DNA of 64,000 nucleotides, taken from assembly GCA_022376515.1 (NCBI GenBank), contig WTXI01000011.1:1-64000 (forward strand), read 5' to 3'. Below, piece by piece: positions 22,330 to 33,719 of this stretch (its first letter is position 1; each line of letters starts with the position of its first letter). Position numbers and translations under genes: made by a program. The notes beneath the pieces were generated by a model that saw only the letters and a list, made by a program, of their open reading frames with translations, did no database searches and was not told the origin of the DNA. The DNA is from Lactifluus volemus (Eukaryota > Basidiomycota > Agaricomycetes > Russulales > Russulaceae).

Positions 22330-22903
22330 ATAGAGATAGGGCATAAGCTGGGATATCTTCGATTTCTTCCCTATAGTCATCAAGCTTTTCAATGGCATCT
22401 TTAACAATTGGAATAGCATCTAGAGGGGTAGTTCAAAGCTCCAAATGGGACTTAAGCCCCTTAATCAGATTATCAAAGGCTGAAAGAGTTCTCCAGAGTG
22501 TAGAGGTCTTCTTAGCAGATAGCACCTGCTAAAATGCATGTAGAATCTAGGTAATAAAGGATTAACATACTTTTACAGTATTCCAAAGTCATGAGACACA
22601 CTTGAAGAATATTTTTCACCATAATGAGCTTGTCCCAGTCAGCTGGCAACAGCTGATGACTTGATTCTGACTCTGTCAAGAACTGAGTTATAGGCTGAAT
22701 TATCAGTCGGTTAGTACAGTATTAAAAGACAAATAGACATCTTTTGAAATAAGACTTACTTCTCTAAGTTCCAATGCCCAATCAATCATTAGAAAAACTG
22801 AGGACCATCTTGTTGAAATATCTCAAACCAGCTGTAATTGATCTTGGCCTAAATCCTCTAAGATTTTCTTGAAGGTGTTGTGCCTAAGTGATGAGGCACA
22901 GAT
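22330..22903 (-). pseudogene. hAT transposase fragment, three exons
   Basis: Three minus-strand exons with GT-AG introns join in one phase: 22903-22760 (ILEDLGQDQLQ, then DISTRWSSVFLMIDWALELR), 22694-22602 (FLTESESSHQLLPADWDKL) and 22528-22330 (LWRTLSAFDNLIKGLKSHLE, VKDAIEKLDDYREE). D-x-x-TRWSSxxxMIxRALELR is the classic middle part of fungal hAT transposases, which move DNA by cut and paste with an RNase-H-like core. In-frame TGA codons in exons one and three show it is dead. No matching N-terminal BED finger or C-terminal dimerisation domain adjoins it. Confidence 0.85.
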
Positions 22904-23789
22904 CTAAGATAATAAAGACTCTGGTGAGTATTATTATTCTTACAAAAATGAGAACAAAAACAGGAAAAAGCCCAGTAGCCCTAGCACCTGTGTCAGTACA
23001 TTATGTTGTCATTACAACTATGACAGTGCCATAACCACCAATGATCGATTGCAATATAAATGACCCAATGCAATCAAGGAGGATGATGAGTGAGACACAA
23101 GTGAAGCATGTCTCACCTTGATCTTGTGTCTGCATCTGCAATCTGCATTGATAATGTTCTTAAGATTGTTTTGTATGATATTACCATAGGCATTCATCAT
23201 TGTGGCACCCTATTCTCTCTGTTTTTCTTTATTGTTTCATTATTTCTTTTCAAAACAAGCACAACTGCACACAATGTCCTCAAAAGGACAACACTCTATT
23301 TTCTCATGTTATGTTGATTTTCATATGTTTTATTGAGTTCTTTTCACATTTCGTTTCTTTCGAATCTTGTGATTATTTCTCTAGCCTTTTCCTCTTTTAA
23401 ATGGTACATAAAAACAAATAGCGAATGTGTATAAAGTAGGGACAAAAAATGCCCAAAGTATCTAATGTTTTCATGTCCTTACATTCCCATGTGTGCCGCC
23501 CATAACAAACCCCTTACCTACCCATAACCTTTATCATATTAGCTGTCTCCCAAAGGCTTCCAGGACACAGCCAATAGCAAGGTGTTGGCAATATTAGACA
23601 GAACAGCATCCCAGAGCAACGTCAATCCAGGTACGAAAGAACAGAGCACTGATATGCAGATGAGAGCATTGAGGACACAGGGGACACTGGGAACATCACT
23701 GAGCGAGGAGAAGCTAAGGTAGGTGTAAAAATTGGTAAAATATCCTTACTGTTTTTTCTGCAACTGCCAAACACACACACACACACAGG
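22904..23789. other. AT-rich spacer with a (CA)n tract
   Basis: A short CA microsatellite lies at 23770-23787. No supported gene. Confidence 0.6.
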
Positions 23790-24209
23790 ATGACTCACTG
23801 ATTTCTGAAACATGTTTCAAGCCCTGAAAGCTGTACAAAGGTTATAGCCTCTACAGCTGTGCACACAGCCTCATCTTCTTATATATATAAACTCTGTACT
23901 TTCTGCCCTAGAGACCTTAAGTCTCAGTTTTGTTTCACAATCCAAGTCTTCTATCTATTAGAACCCTGCTTGCCTAGAAGCATCAGACCTGAGAGAACCC
24001 TCTTAATATTACACTCTTCGACTTCTTGACACTTTGGTCTTGTCCCTGAGCCCAAAGCCCTTGACCTCTGAAACACTTTTGACTTAGTCATTTACTAAGT
24101 CTCATCTATATCGAACCTTTGATCTTGACTTGCATGTCTTGCAAGTCTCGCTCTTGACTTCACAAATGAATGTACACTTTGTAAAAAGGTCCCACTTGGA
24201 ACCTTAACA
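23790..24209 (+). mobile_element. LTR-like sequence, plus-oriented member of a facing pair
   Basis: It ends CCTTAACA at 24209 and holds a TATATATATAAAC box near 23881-23893. It is the inverted partner of 20653-21070. It faces the other copy across 2.7 kb that includes hAT exons rather than retrotransposon genes, so the pair more likely reflects two insertions or an inversion than one element. Confidence 0.7.
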
Positions 24210-24377
24210 AGTTCTGCTCACCTGTATCATGCAGGGGTGGTGTCCATGGTCAGTATTATCTGAATATCACACCATGTCTCTCACACATGATGTTTTAGAT
24301 GTACTGCAAAGCTAACAAGACAGGATTGAGGAGGTGGGTGGCGCTCTCATGAGCATACTAAACTCATCATCTGGCTG

Positions 24378-25412
24378 TTAGAGCCGGGGGAAGTTGAGCT
24401 CATTGTCTGCCAAGGCTTTGAGGTGGGTGAACTCTTCAGTGTGCAGTTTTGCTACCTGGGCACAAGCATCATTAAGGGACTTGGTTGTGAGAGTATCAAT
24501 TACAGTGTGATGTGTTTTTTCAGAGAGGACAGGGATAACAATGTTGGTGATGTGGGCAGCCATATTCATGATCCAGTCTTGGAGTTGGGGATGGGCAGGG
24601 TCAGAGAGAAGGTTTAAGATATGTGCAACAAGTGAGGTCTTAATCACCACTAGATTCCCCATGATCCAGCAATTGGCTTCCTGAATAAGGTTAGCATGAA
24701 TGATATTAAAGACAAAGAGATAAGCAGTGTGGGCATCCATGCCACACATCATCAGTGCAGCTTGAAAATCCTGATTAAGGTGGGCTGCATTGTGATCATT
24801 GAGATAGCATATACAGAGGGCCCAGTCTTTAGGGCAGGTCTGGGCAGAGGTTAGAAAGAAGAAAAGAGCACACGTTCTGGCATCCAGTGTGGATTGAGTG
24901 TCAATTTCAAAGGTGTCAAGATTCTTAAGGGGTTTTGTGAAGAAGGGGTATTTAGGGTCAAAGGTATTGAGGGAGCAATGAAGGCCCCCATGTATCTGGA
25001 GGATGAGGGTTGCAGCAATGCAGAGCCAAAGGTAATGGGGAATTCCCTTGAGGGAGGGGGTGGAAAAACCATGGCTAAAGAATTCTCCAAGGCATTTGAT
25101 GGCCACTCACATGACTCCACCATTTGATATGGTGTCAAAGAATTCAGGAGGAGGGGTGGGTAGGATATCAATGTTGTGAAAGATGAAAGAATCCCTGGTA
25201 ATGAGGTTGATGAGTTGCAGCCCAGGGGGGGCAGGGACTGGAATGGCTGGAATGTTGGGAGTGTAGGCCTTTGGAAGAGGGGGAGGTCCCAAGAGAGAAG
25301 GGAGATGAACTACTTCATCCATGGAGCAAAGGAGGGGGTAACTCGAAATGGGGACAGGGGGTGGACAAAGTGAGAGGAGAAAAAAGTTGTTAGTAGAGTT
25401 GTAGAGAGCCAA
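24378..25412 (-). pseudogene. Unknown protein, one in-frame TGA
   Basis: The minus strand is open for about 345 codons except for one TGA at 25107-25109 (VM*VAIKC, perhaps from TGG). The first part is Pro-rich (LCPPPVPIS, LLGPPPLPKAY, PAPPGLQL). The second is helical-looking (CALFFFLTSAQTC, FVFNIIHANLIQEANCW, HILNLLSDPAHPQLQDWIMN, DTLTTKSLNDACAQVAKLH). I do not recognise the family. The position among transposons suggests a structural (gag-like or LINE ORF1-like) protein or a captured host gene, but this is a guess. Confidence 0.5.
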
Positions 25413-25439
25413 AGAATAAAGTCAGGTCATGAGGATACC

Positions 25440-26505
25440 AGGTGGGTTCCAACTAAGGATGGTGGTGGTAAGAGGTTAAGAAGTAGTACAGAAGGCATTG
25501 GTACAAGTAAGATGACATCATGAACTAACCCATCCAGGAGATGCACAATGTAAAGGAGGCAAAATTAGAAGGTAGTACAGACACAGGAGGATATAGCAGA
25601 GACAAAAGCAAAAAAAGAGACAGAGACAGAGGCAGAGGCAGAGGAGAAGAGAAGGTGGAGAAAGATGTCCCAACATGCCACAAGAGACAATGGCCAGAGG
25701 AGATGTGGCACACAGAAAAAGAGGGGTACAACATACACAAGGGCAAGTAGCAGGCCCAGATGGCATAGTGATGCCAATGCTATAGGCATTGCCAGTAGAT
25801 GTATGCAAGTGTACATGAGAGCAAGAAAATAACACAAAAGTCAGCCTGAGAATCAAAAAAAAAAAAAAAAAAGAACCTAAGACCATGCTCAGTGACAGAG
25901 AACCTGACCAATAAAGGAGACAGCTGGTAATATGCATGTGTGGCAAGAACAATGAGGCAGAACAACACAAGGGCAGGAAGGAAAAGTCAACATGGTGCAA
26001 ATACAAATAGGGCAGGAGAAGTCAAAAGAAGAAAAAAAAAAAGGGGGGGAAATGTGGTGGCAAGGAGAAGGTAGGGGTGCTAGGATGTGTGGCACACAAT
26101 GACAAGCAGTAGTGATGATAGTGGAAGCCATAACATGAACAACAACAGAGAGAGAGATGAAAAGAGGAAGCAGACAACAAGAGAAACAATGAGGCAATGA
26201 AAATCAACATTGTGCAAACAAGAATAAACAATACACACATGGTCTGTAATGACTTAGCAAATTTTTCATGATTTGACAAAATTTTCAGTCACTTAAACTA
26301 CTTAGCACTGTTAGCATTCTCTTAGATGGCTGGATAATTTTTTGTTCACTTAGCAATATTAATGGCCCCTTAAACTCCATTGGTTTACTTGGATTCTTAG
26401 ACTACTTAGTGGCTTGACCCTTTCAATAAACTAACTGTCTTAAGACAGTTTAAGGTGGTTTAAGTGTAGCTTAAACCATTTAAGGCCAAACAGGTTTTGC
26501 TGATG
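25440..26505. mobile_element. Element D: relative of elements A-C, left end not found
   Basis: The right end TAAGGCCAAACAGGTTTTGCTGATG resembles the CATCAGC end of element C and the GGCCAGATGGGTTTTCCTGATG end of the 172 bp MITEs. The CTTAAACTACTTAGCA-rich tail parallels the TTAAGC arrays. The interior, read on the minus strand, matches 54330-54720 through several hundred bp, including a poly-T tract, CTCAGGCTGACTT and a CTGCCT block. A matching left terminus could not be found, so the start is approximate. Its right end abuts a hAT exon. Confidence 0.6.
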
Positions 26506-26930
26506 AAGTTAGCACCTATCTTGCTGTTCTTGCTTAAGATATCAAAAGTCTTATCTTCTGGCAGGTATAAAATCTTGTTGTATTAACATTCTCATTCTTA
26601 AATTATAACAGGACAATCAGAAAGCATTTCCAACACTGTTTAAACTTGCCATGGATATACTTCCCATTCAGGCTTCTTCAGTTCCATGTGAAAGGGTGTT
26701 TTTGTTGAGCAAGGAGACCATAATAGAAAAATGAAGTCAACTTAAACTACAGCTAGTTGAGGCCTTACATCTTCTGAAAATCTCTGCAAAGCAAGGCTAA
26801 CAACTTAACTTCACTAAAGGGTTGGTCTGAGATGAGAAGATTAAAGAGCTAGAGACAAGGGAGGTAGCTCAGCCAACAGAAAAGTTAGGGTCATACTTTA
26901 ACAGTTTGCAAGATCATGATTAAGTTGATG
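26506..26930 (+). pseudogene. hAT transposase C-terminal dimerisation domain
   Basis: After element D the plus strand reads EVSTYLAVLA and LIFWQ, then a 47 bp GT-AG intron (26565-26611), then DNQKAFPTLFKLAMDILPIQ, ASSVPCERVFLLSKE, LVEALHLLKISAKQG and KIKELE. AMDxLPIQxSSVPCERVFS is the hallmark of the hAT C-terminal dimerisation domain. Stops are present after TIIEK and KQG. The upstream part of this transposase is missing, apparently cut away or displaced by element D. It is on the opposite strand to the hAT exons at 22330-22903, so the two are separate copies. Confidence 0.85.
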
Positions 26931-27239
26931 TACCTTGTCTAGCAAAGCCTGTGCCTGCACCAGAGAGTTGAATAGCAACTGCTTTTGATGGCCTTAAAGG
27001 GTCACAGAAGGTTTGCAAGCATTGCTAACATCCTTCACATTAGCATGCAGTATTCACAGTGTCAAAAGGTACACAGGTGACAAAACAAGGGTGCATGGGA
27101 TGAGATTGCTGCATACCCTAGCCATGTCAAGGTGACAGGTACAAAGCACCCCACCAACATGGATTTCATAAGTACTGACCTAATACTTGAGATAGAGGGG
27201 GGAATCTTATCAGCAGATACAGAGGCAATGCCTGAAATC

Positions 27240-28054
27240 TGCCACAAGAACTAGGACAATTAACAACAGATACAGAGGACACCAGGACATGGGCAGTTAT
27301 CAGGTGCCTTGCACAGTAAACAGACAACACTATCATAAAGGGCAGTGTCCTCACTAAGAAAAGCAGTTTCATCAGGTGCAGAGGAATTCTCATTTTCATG
27401 TGGCAACATAACAATGCTAGCAATTTGGATCCTTTCTGGGACAATGGTCTTGACATCCATGATGTAAAGATTTAAGGACATGTGACCATGGCAGGTGATG
27501 ACACCTGACTTGTCCTGAAGGAGGCAAGAATCATTACTGAAAAGTAAGCCTGTGTTATGCTACATCAAATACAATACAGAGCGTAGGTTTCCATGCAAGT
27601 TGGGAATGAAGAGAACCTTCTAGAGGATTGCTGCCCTCCACTGGTCATTGGTGTACATGTGAAAACAGATGCATCCTATGCCTGTAGCTAAAATGGAGCA
27701 GGTGTCCCCAAGTATCACCTTGATAGGAACAGGGAGAGGGAAAAAGTGTGTGAACCACAAGCAGTTGTAAAATATTGTGTGAGACACTCCTGAATTGAGG
27801 ATCCAGGATTCAACAAGAGAGGTAGAGGGGTGTGACAGGCAAGCTTAATAAAGGAAGACCTTCTCATTGTGTGATGATGCCACTGCCACCTTCAGAGGCA
27901 GGTGCAGAAGTTGAGGTGGAAGGGGAGTAGACACTGTTGCTAATGTTGTGGTCACTGCCTTCACTTCCTTTTCCTTCTGCACCTTGAGTTTTTGGCACTC
28001 ACTGACATCATGACTGGTGTAGTTGCAGTGGGTGTAGCACTTCTTCTGCTGGTT
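27240..28054 (-). pseudogene. Ty1/copia gag zinc knuckle and protease region
   Basis: The minus strand reads NQQKKCYTHCNYTSHDVSEC (CCHC knuckle C-x2-C-x4-H-x4-C), then WILNSGVSHTIF, where the copia protease usually has D-S-G-A-S-H, then ILGDTCSILATGIG and later QALPLYLLIRFPPLS. Known role: gag packages RNA, and the aspartic protease matures the polyprotein. The catalytic Asp appears changed to Asn, and several stops interrupt the frame. It joins the gag part at 35747-36190 across the 7.7 kb LINE. Confidence 0.75.
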
Positions 28055-28639
28055 CTTGTGTTTATTCCTTTTTTTTTTTTGCAAAGCGATGTATTAAGTA
28101 GTTGAAGATAGTAACTAAGTTACCTAACAGCACTACTTAACACGCTGGAGCAGGCCTTGCAGCCCGAAACCCGGAGAAGGAGAAAAATGTGTTTACGCAC
28201 ACCCCTGGTGGGGGGTAGTGTGGGACTCAAGTAGCAGTGTTTCCATTTTGTACTACCCACTAAAAAACCTCATCATGTGTTTTATGGCAGGATTGAATCC
28301 TGGGTTCGGATGCTTAGGAGCATCTTATTGTTTTGTTGTTTGTCGCGGTTTGGTTTTGCAGAACGCGGTGCTTGTCTTATCTCTTGGTTTGTTTTGCCTT
28401 GTAAGGCTGCTTTGGTTTACGAGAGAGCCTCGTCACTGTGTATCCAGTCTGGGTCTAGGTTCTGGTGCTGCTTTTCTAGGGCTTTTCCCTATGTGCTTTT
28501 CACTAGTGAGAGTGTGTCATTGGTGCGTGATATTTTTGTTGCCATTATTTTATCTTCGGTTAGTCTTTTGTTAACTTTCTTGGTCCAGCGTTTCTTGACT
28601 TCCCTGGGGGAGTAATCGTTCTCCTGGATTACTCTGTCA

Positions 28640-31600
28640 CATCTTAGCACCCAGATCATGTGTATGGCTTCGGACCAGAGTATTTGTAGGAGTTGGGAGG
28701 CTCCTCGTGTGGGGGGGCGCTGTTTGGTGTTTCACGCTGTGAGTTTGTGGGGTTGTAGGATAGGAGGCCACAGCCCAGGGTGGTTCCCAGGGTTATGGGA
28801 GGCCAGGTCTGGTCCTGGTACAGCCATATTTCTCTGGCAAGGTTCCAGATTAATTGTCTTGTGGGGTGGTGGCACTTGGTGAGTATGTGTTCCATCGATT
28901 CGGTCACATCACATTCTTTGCAGAGGGCTCTTTCTTCTAGGTTGTTGATGTGATACCAGAAGGATCCTATTTTGTGGGTGCCATGGATCGCGTTGAACAG
29001 GAATTGGCCTTCTTTGGGATTGATGGTCATTTTGTGAGTGCTTTTCCATATTGCTTTGTCTTTTTCAAGATGGCCCAAGTGGTTGTATATGTCTTCTTGA
29101 GGTTTCGTGTTGTGGTGCATCTGTCGTGTTTGTTTTTTAAGCTGTTGATGCCTTTGTAGGCTATTGCTTGGGTGATTTTCGATAGCTTGGCTCCTTAGAT
29201 GTCGAAGTGTTCCGGGATTTCCAGGGAGAAGGCTTCCGGTTCTGTTTTCTCTATGCCTCGCTTCGCTAGTCATCGCTTCCCTCATTTCCAGGGTCTCCAC
29301 TGTGTCCTTTAATCCATTGGAAGTACGTTGGGGCGAAGCATGCTCTTAGGAGGTACGCGGCTCTTTTGAACCATTTACTGTTTTTTGTTCCTATCCAGCC
29401 TTGGTCTTCCCAGTTTTCCAGGTGGGTGGTTAGTCCTTCGATGGCATATTTTGAGTCTGATTTTATGAGGAGCGGTATGTAGTTCGCTGTTGCTTCTACC
29501 GCTTTAATAATTGCTGCGATCTCTCCTACTTGGTTTGATTGTTCATCTCCTGGGACCCTGATGGCACGGTTTTGGGCATCTCCTTCTGTGAACCATATTC
29601 CTGCACCACATTGGGCATTTGCTTTGCCGTTGTTTAGGCACGCTCCGTCAGTGTAGATTGTGGTGAGTTCATTCTCTAGGTTTATACCTCGGGCCCTGTT
29701 CTGGCATACTGTGGGGGCGTTCGAGACTCTGGTTTTATCTACGAAGATCCGGAAGCTGTTGGCTAAGCTTCCTCTTGTTGTTACTGAGGGGTTGAAGGTG
29801 ATGCTGTCGTTCTGGGTGCGTGTTGTCTGGTTCTTTTGTTTCCATCTTTTTGTCAGCGATAGGTCGTCATCTTGTGTTGGGTAGTCGGGTTGGAACTTGG
29901 GGGCTATTCTGTGTAGTCGTTTTTGTGCTTCGGTTGCGCATTTCTGTGCGTTTTCACAGCTGTTGAGTCGGTCTATCTCACAGTCGTCACAGGGGCATAG
30001 AAAGACTGGTATGTGTAGGTGGTTGCGTTCTTGGGTGAGTCTTTTTGTGATTCTGGCAAGGTCTTTGATGTCACGTGATTTGTGGTTCTGTATTAGGCAT
30101 CTCAACGACAGGTTTTGTGGGGTGGTTTTCATTATGCCTGGGTGGAGCCAGGCCGGTAGGTGTCCTTTTAGCTCGTTTGATAGGTTGACTGGGGCAAAGG
30201 TGATGTTGAATTTCTTGGCGGTTTTTATGAGTCTTGACGTGTCTTTATCTAGGTGTTCTGTTCTTTTCCCTTTTGATGGGGTGTTCCAGGTTTGTAGGAA
30301 GGGGGTTGTTTTGATTTCTTGTGGGACTGATTTTGGGGCCGTTTCATTTATCAGTGCGTCTGTGGCTAGCGCCCATTTGGGTCTCTTGTTTAAGAGGTTC
30401 AGGTAGCTCTTTAGCCACATGATCTCGATGGTGTCATTCCTTGTCTTGAGGTTTAGAAGTTGTAGGCCTCCTTCAAGTTGTGCTTCATGGATGACGTCTT
30501 TCGCTAGGCGTGGGTGCTCCTCTCCCCATATCAGGTGGTCTACTTCCTTGGTGAGGGCGTTGAGTATGTGGTCTGGCATTCCTTGGGTTCTCGCTAGAAA
30601 CTGGGTTCTTGATCCGATGACTGCTTGGGCAATTGTTTTCTTTCCTTGTCTGGTAGGGTGGGTGGACTTCCATCTGTTCAATTCTGATTTGATTTTGTCT
30701 AGTATTGGCTCCCATGGTTTTAGTTCGTCCGTGTTGTATCCTATCCACGCTCCTAGGGACCTGATTGTCTCTCCGTCTTTTGCTATTCTTATATTCTGGT
30801 TGATTTGTTGGTGGTGGGGGTGTAAGGTTCTTTCTTCGGCTACTCTTTGGCAGTGCGTTTCGCTTCCAATTGGTAAGATTTCTGTCTTTTCTTTATTGAA
30901 TTTTGCGCCTGAGATTCTGCACCATTGGTCTAGCGAGTTCTGGAGTTCTTCAAATTTGTTGTTTTCATTTAGGTAGACGACTATGTCGTCTGCGAAAAGG
31001 TTTATCTTTAGTGGTTCCTGAGTGTTCGGGATTTCGAAGCCCTTTATGTTGGGGTTGCGGCGGATTAGGCAGGCCATAGGTTCGATTGCCAGGTTGAAGA
31101 GGAGGCATGATAGGGGGTCTCCCTGTCATACTCCTCTGGTTACTTGGTATAGTTCACTGAAGTTTCCATTGATTGCGACGATTGTGGAGGCTCTTTTGTA
31201 CAGGTGCTTAACCGTGTTTATGAAGTGTGTGGGGATGTTAAAGGCTTCGAGTGCATTCCAGAGGTATTGGTAAGCGATTTTGTCATATGCTTTTTCTTGG
31301 TCGAGGGCGATGACAGCTCCATTTTCTTTTGTCATTTCAGTGTATTTGGTCATCACTTTCATGAGCCTAATGTGGTTGAAGATAGATCTGCCGGGTATGA
31401 ATCCTGCTTGATCTTTATGTATTAGGGGGTCAATCACTGCTGACAGCTGTAGCGCGAGCGCTTTGGATAGGAGTTTGTAGTTGGTGTTTAATAGGGTGAT
31501 CGGTCGGTAATTTTCGATGTTCATTTTGTCTTTTTTCTTATATATTGGGCACATCCAGCCTTCTGTGAAGTTTAAGCTAGGGTCTATGCCATGGGATTGG

Positions 31601-33583
31601 ATGTCTCGGAAGATTATGGTTAAGGTCTTTACAATATTGAAGGCTGGTTTCCACCGTTTTTTCGCTGATTCAAAGTTCTTTTGTAGTGTTTTCCATAACT
31701 CGTTTGGGCATCCGTCTAAGCCAGATGCGGAGCCGCGTTTTGCTTTTTTTAGGGCTGTTTTGACGTCTTTCTGCGTTATGCCAGAATGAAGGGGTGATGA
31801 TTCCGGGTTCCGGAGTTTCTGTTGGGGCGGGATGCTCTGGAGGGTTTGTTGTTCAGCATATTTTCGCTTGGCGTCATTATTGAATTGGTATAGGTCTTTT
31901 GCTTGGATGTTTTCATGGTATGTTTTTGTGAGTTCTGCCATTTTCTTGGAGTTTATTACAAAGTGGTGTTCATCTATGTTTAGGGTTCTTAGTCTGTTTA
32001 TGCTTGCTCTTGGTTTCTTGGACTTGGCTATGTTTGCCCATGCAGCTCCAAGCCTTTCTCCTTGTGTTAGGATTCGGGCTGCTGTTCTTGCCCTTTGGTC
32101 TGAGCTGTTTAGTCTTTCTAGATGTGCTTGTCTGTCTGCTAGGAGTGCTTCTTCCCACTGGAGCTTGGGGTCTTCTTCGAAGTTTTCATTCTGGAGGATA
32201 CGTTCTTGGTCTTTGTTTAGGCTTTTTATTTTTGAGGCTCTTCTGTGATATGCTGCAGAGGTTTCGGCTTTTGTGTGGGTTGTGATGTTGTTCTTGAATT
32301 GCGCCCAGAGGATCTGCATGTTGGTTTCGTTGCAGTTTCCGGGGTTTAGGTTGTCTAGTTTGATCTCAAGCGCTCTGCCAAGTTTTTGGGTTTTATTCAT
32401 TAGCTTTTTGTTGTTATGGGCGTTTAGCAGCCAGGTTCATCTGCCTGTGCCTATGCGCGTTGCGCTTGTGGGTGCATAGCGAACTGAGACTAGCCAGTGG
32501 TCAGTTGGGACTGTGCTAGGGCCGATGTGCCAATTGAAGGCAAGTTTTGTTTTGGAGTTCACGATGTAGATTCTGTCTAGTCTTGACTTGACTTGGGCTT
32601 CGTTTTGTGTGGCACGGTATGTGTATTCCCTTGTTTCTGGGTATTCGTGTCTCCAAAGGTCAATGACGTCTAGGGAGTTTTTCAGCGTTCTGAGGGCCTC
32701 GACGGCAGACGTGTTATCTAATTTGGGGGGGGGCTCTATCTATTGTGTCTTCCGTCAAGTTGAAGTCGCCCAGGAGGAAGTCTGGTTTTGGGATTCTGAG
32801 GTGTGTTCTTTGGGTGTCAAGCCTTGATCAGAAGGCGCTGTGTTCCACTCTGTTATTGGGTGTGTAGGTGTTGATGAGTTTCATTTCTTCGTTCTCATGC
32901 CATTTTATCTTTAGGTGTAGGGCACGTCCTGGGATTATCATGGGTGTTTCTATATTATGGATTTCTACTAAGTCTTTGTTGATTACGAAGGCTACTCCTG
33001 CCAATGATCTCGGGGAGTGCTTGTTTTCGGAGTTATGTATTTGGAGTTGTCTGCCAAAGATTTCCTTGATTTCTGAGGTGAGAGGCTCATCTAGGTGGGT
33101 TTCTTGGAGGGCAAGAATGGCTATATTTTCTCTTTTCATCGTTGAGTTTATTTCTGACCATTTCTCATAGGTGTTCCTATTTTTGGAGCTTACGTGTAGG
33201 CCGTTCATGTTCAGGGATGCGATTTTTATGTTGGCGCGTTTTCTCATTCCTTTTTTCTTAGGGGTTGTTTCGCTGTTTGGCTCATGGGTTGAGGTATTGT
33301 TGAGGGGGTTTTGTGTGGTTCTCTCTGTGGGGCGGGGTTCGTTCGTGGGTGCGTTTGGTGCATGCATTGGGGGGGTCCCTATGTTGGGGTTATGGTTACA
33401 TGGTGCGTGGTGTTCGTGGTGGTAATGGCTTGCGCCATTCATGCTCATGTTTATGTTAGGGTTTATTTCTGCGTGGTGTTCGCTTGGGTGGTTAGCATTT
33501 AGGGCTCCCAGGTTTTGGGGTGGGTTAGTTTGTGCGTGGTGTTCGCGTTGGGATTTGTTTGCTCTGGGTGGGGTCTCGTTCAT
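28640..33583 (-). pseudogene. LINE ORF2: endonuclease, reverse transcriptase, RNase H, CCHC
   Basis: From the minus-strand start near 33583: IKIASLNMNGL, LALQETHLD and LLGDFNLTED (AP-type endonuclease), then TDHWLVSVRYAPTS, then CPIYKKKDK, ENYRPITLLNTNYKLLSKAL, DQAGFIPGRSI, LDQEKAYDKI, QGDPLSCLLFNLAI and FADDIVVYL (RT; the usual Y/FADD box is intact near 30990), then TTIYTDGACLNNG, EIAAIIKAVE, LIKSDSKYAIEGL and FQWIKGHSGDPGNE (RNase H with D, E, D, H), then CKECDVTESMEHILTKCHH (zf-RVT). Lesions seen: TGA at 32830-32828, one extra C in a C9 run near 32725, TGA at 32439-32437, TGA at 31128-31126 (where GVRQGD is usual), and a frame change after 29266. Confidence 0.93.
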
Positions 33584-33719
33584 GGGGGTTTTGTTTAGGG
33601 TTTAGGGCGGTTCAGTCAGTTCATCTGAGTTGGGATTTATTGCGCAATGGCTATATACAGGGTGTCTATGTAGCAGGTTTAATGTTCTTTTGGGTGGTAT
33701 TAATACAGGGAGTTTCTAT

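Noticed and set aside
20653..24209. One intact LTR retrotransposon
   Set aside because: The LTR-like repeats are inverted rather than direct, and no gag, protease, RT or integrase lies between them.
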